DNA from: Borreliella garinii
Lineage (GTDB): Bacteria; Spirochaetota; Spirochaetia; Borreliales; Borreliaceae
Direction of reading: 5' to 3'
Length of the DNA: 37,053 nt
Assembly (NCBI RefSeq): GCF_001922545.1
Contig: NZ_CP018746.1
Span: 1 to 37,053 of the forward strand
Shown here in pieces: positions 36,373-37,053 of the stretch. Position numbers and translations under genes: made by a program. Each line of letters begins with the position of its first letter. Within the stretch, counting starts at the first letter, position 1. The notes beneath the pieces are model-generated. The model saw only the letters and a list, made by a program, of their open reading frames with translations. It had not been told where the DNA came from and did not search any database.

Positions 36373-36612
36373 AGGCATGCAAAAAGGAATGCTTGGAAAA
36401 AGTATTAATGATTTAGTATGGTATTAGTTTGTAAGACAATTATTATAAATCAGAATGGCATGGATCCTCTTTGCATAAAATTAGATAGATGCTTTTCATT
36501 AAGGGACACTTGCGATAGTTGTAATATTTTGCATAATAGAGATATAAATGTAGCTCTAAATCTTAAAGCTTATTATTACAAGGAAATAAAAACCAAGGCA
36601 GACTGTCGCCTG
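36373..36612 (+). pseudogene. tnpB relic near the right telomere
   Basis: The + strand matches TnpB residues about 279-370: GMQKGMLGKSINDL in one frame, then LDRCFSLRDTCDSCNILHNRDI and NVALNLKAYYYKEIKTKAD. Part of the zinc finger is deleted (one Cys pair only). The sequence stops matching the element soon after the former tnpB stop, so its right end is lost. Confidence 0.82.
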
Positions 36613-36639
36613 AAGCATTCTTTTTTATAATTTGTTATG

Positions 36640-36708
36640 TCACCTAGAGGGAGTATTAGGAATGCCAGCCCAATACCCCAAAAAACAAGATTAGTTGATC
36701 ATGCTTAT
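36640..36708. repeat. Short dispersed repeat, copy 3 of 3
   Basis: AGGAATGCCAGCCCAATACC followed by CCAAAAAACAAGATTAG corresponds to the second half of the unit at 12098-12177. Confidence 0.55.
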
Positions 36709-36900
36709 TGTTTTTTGGATACTTAATAATTTTTGTCTTTAAACTCGAACTGAACACAATATTATACTTGAATTTTAATTATAATTTTCATTTGAAAAAT
36801 AATTTAAATAAATTTCAAATTACTGCGTGATAAGTAGTAATCATTACTAATGATACACCCATGATACGAAACCAAGTAACTTTTATCTAAAGTAACACGT

Positions 36901-36943
36901 GAGGCGGGATGTTTTGTTTAAATCGAATAAAACATCCCGCCTC
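36901..36943. repeat. GC-rich 15-bp-arm hairpin next to the right telomere
   Basis: GAGGCGGGATGTTTT at 36901-36915 is the exact reverse complement of 36929-36943, around a 13-base loop. It is far richer in GC than its surroundings, is about 85 bp from the terminus, and follows no gene, so it is not obviously a terminator. Confidence 0.85.
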
Positions 36944-37003
36944 TATTCCAATTACGAATCAATTTAGTCTCTTATATAATAAGAGAAGAGATGAGATATT
37001 TTT

Positions 37004-37053
37004 AATATATACTAAAAGATAATAAATTTATTTATTATCTTTTAGTATATATT
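37004..37053. repeat. Right hairpin telomere, read through
   Basis: 37004-37026 is the exact reverse complement of 37031-37053 around TTTA. The physical terminus is at about 37028/37029, and the last 25 bases belong to the opposite strand. TTTAGTATATAT lies 12 bases from the centre, matching the box of the left telomere. Confidence 0.93.

Overview
The window looks like one complete linear plasmid of about 37 kb from a Lyme-disease Borrelia (B. burgdorferi sensu lato). The base composition is very AT-rich. Both ends are hairpin-telomere palindromes carrying the same TTTAGTATATAT box. There is one intact plasmid replication/partition cluster (PF57/62-PF50-PF32 with a divergent PF49). The rest of the coding content is mostly Borrelia-specific lipoproteins (VlsE-type, PFam12, PFam54, P37-like, Erp-like) plus a Bdr protein. 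The assembly runs through each hairpin onto the opposite strand, so the true termini lie near 33/34 and 37028/37029. Species and plasmid type cannot be fixed from sequence reading alone.

Layout. 1-2600: left telomere, three subtelomeric direct repeats, a broken copy of an unrecognised three-copy gene family, and an intact IS605-family tnpB whose right end truncates a small gene. 2600-4500: largely non-coding, with a relic of PF49. 4500-8500: two coiled-coil lipoprotein genes flanking a duplicated segment that ends in a truncated MTA/SAH nucleosidase (pfs) fragment. 8500-12400: decayed sequence including a frameshifted P37-like lipoprotein gene, a second copy of the unknown family and a bdr scrap. 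12700-17800: an intact VlsE/Vlp-type gene, a tnpB relic that keeps its right end, a vls-like relic and an intact PFam12 lipoprotein. 18072-21893: a large BBE02/BBQ67-type restriction-modification gene. 22500-26320: a tnpB relic and the live replication/partition locus. 26650-28620: a decayed secreted-protein gene, then a second, dead partition cluster in the order PF57-PF50-PF32/PF49, followed by an 87-bp perfect palindrome. 28640-30215: a dnaB-helicase relic, an intact bdr gene and a third copy of the unknown family. 30678-35550: a second VlsE-type gene, a lipoprotein relic, an ABC-permease pseudogene, the second copy of the duplicated segment, and a PFam54 lipoprotein whose start is out of frame at an A10 tract. 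35550-37053: a tnpB relic, a strong GC-rich hairpin and the right telomere.

How it works together. The PF57/62-50-32 operon with PF49 should drive replication and segregation. The telomeres are presumably resolved by the chromosomally known ResT enzyme. The R-M protein may act as a barrier to foreign DNA. The intact lipoproteins are candidate outer-surface proteins facing the host. The many relics (two PF49 relics, several tnpB relics, dnaB, pfs, ABC permease, bdr, vls) read as a plasmid assembled by repeated fusion and rearrangement of other Borrelia replicons and now decaying. I did not find a clearly new multi-gene system. The most interesting items are the intact TnpB with a comparatively mapped right end, the shared palindromes, the vestigial second partition locus, and homopolymer tracts placed where slippage would switch ParA or a surface lipoprotein.
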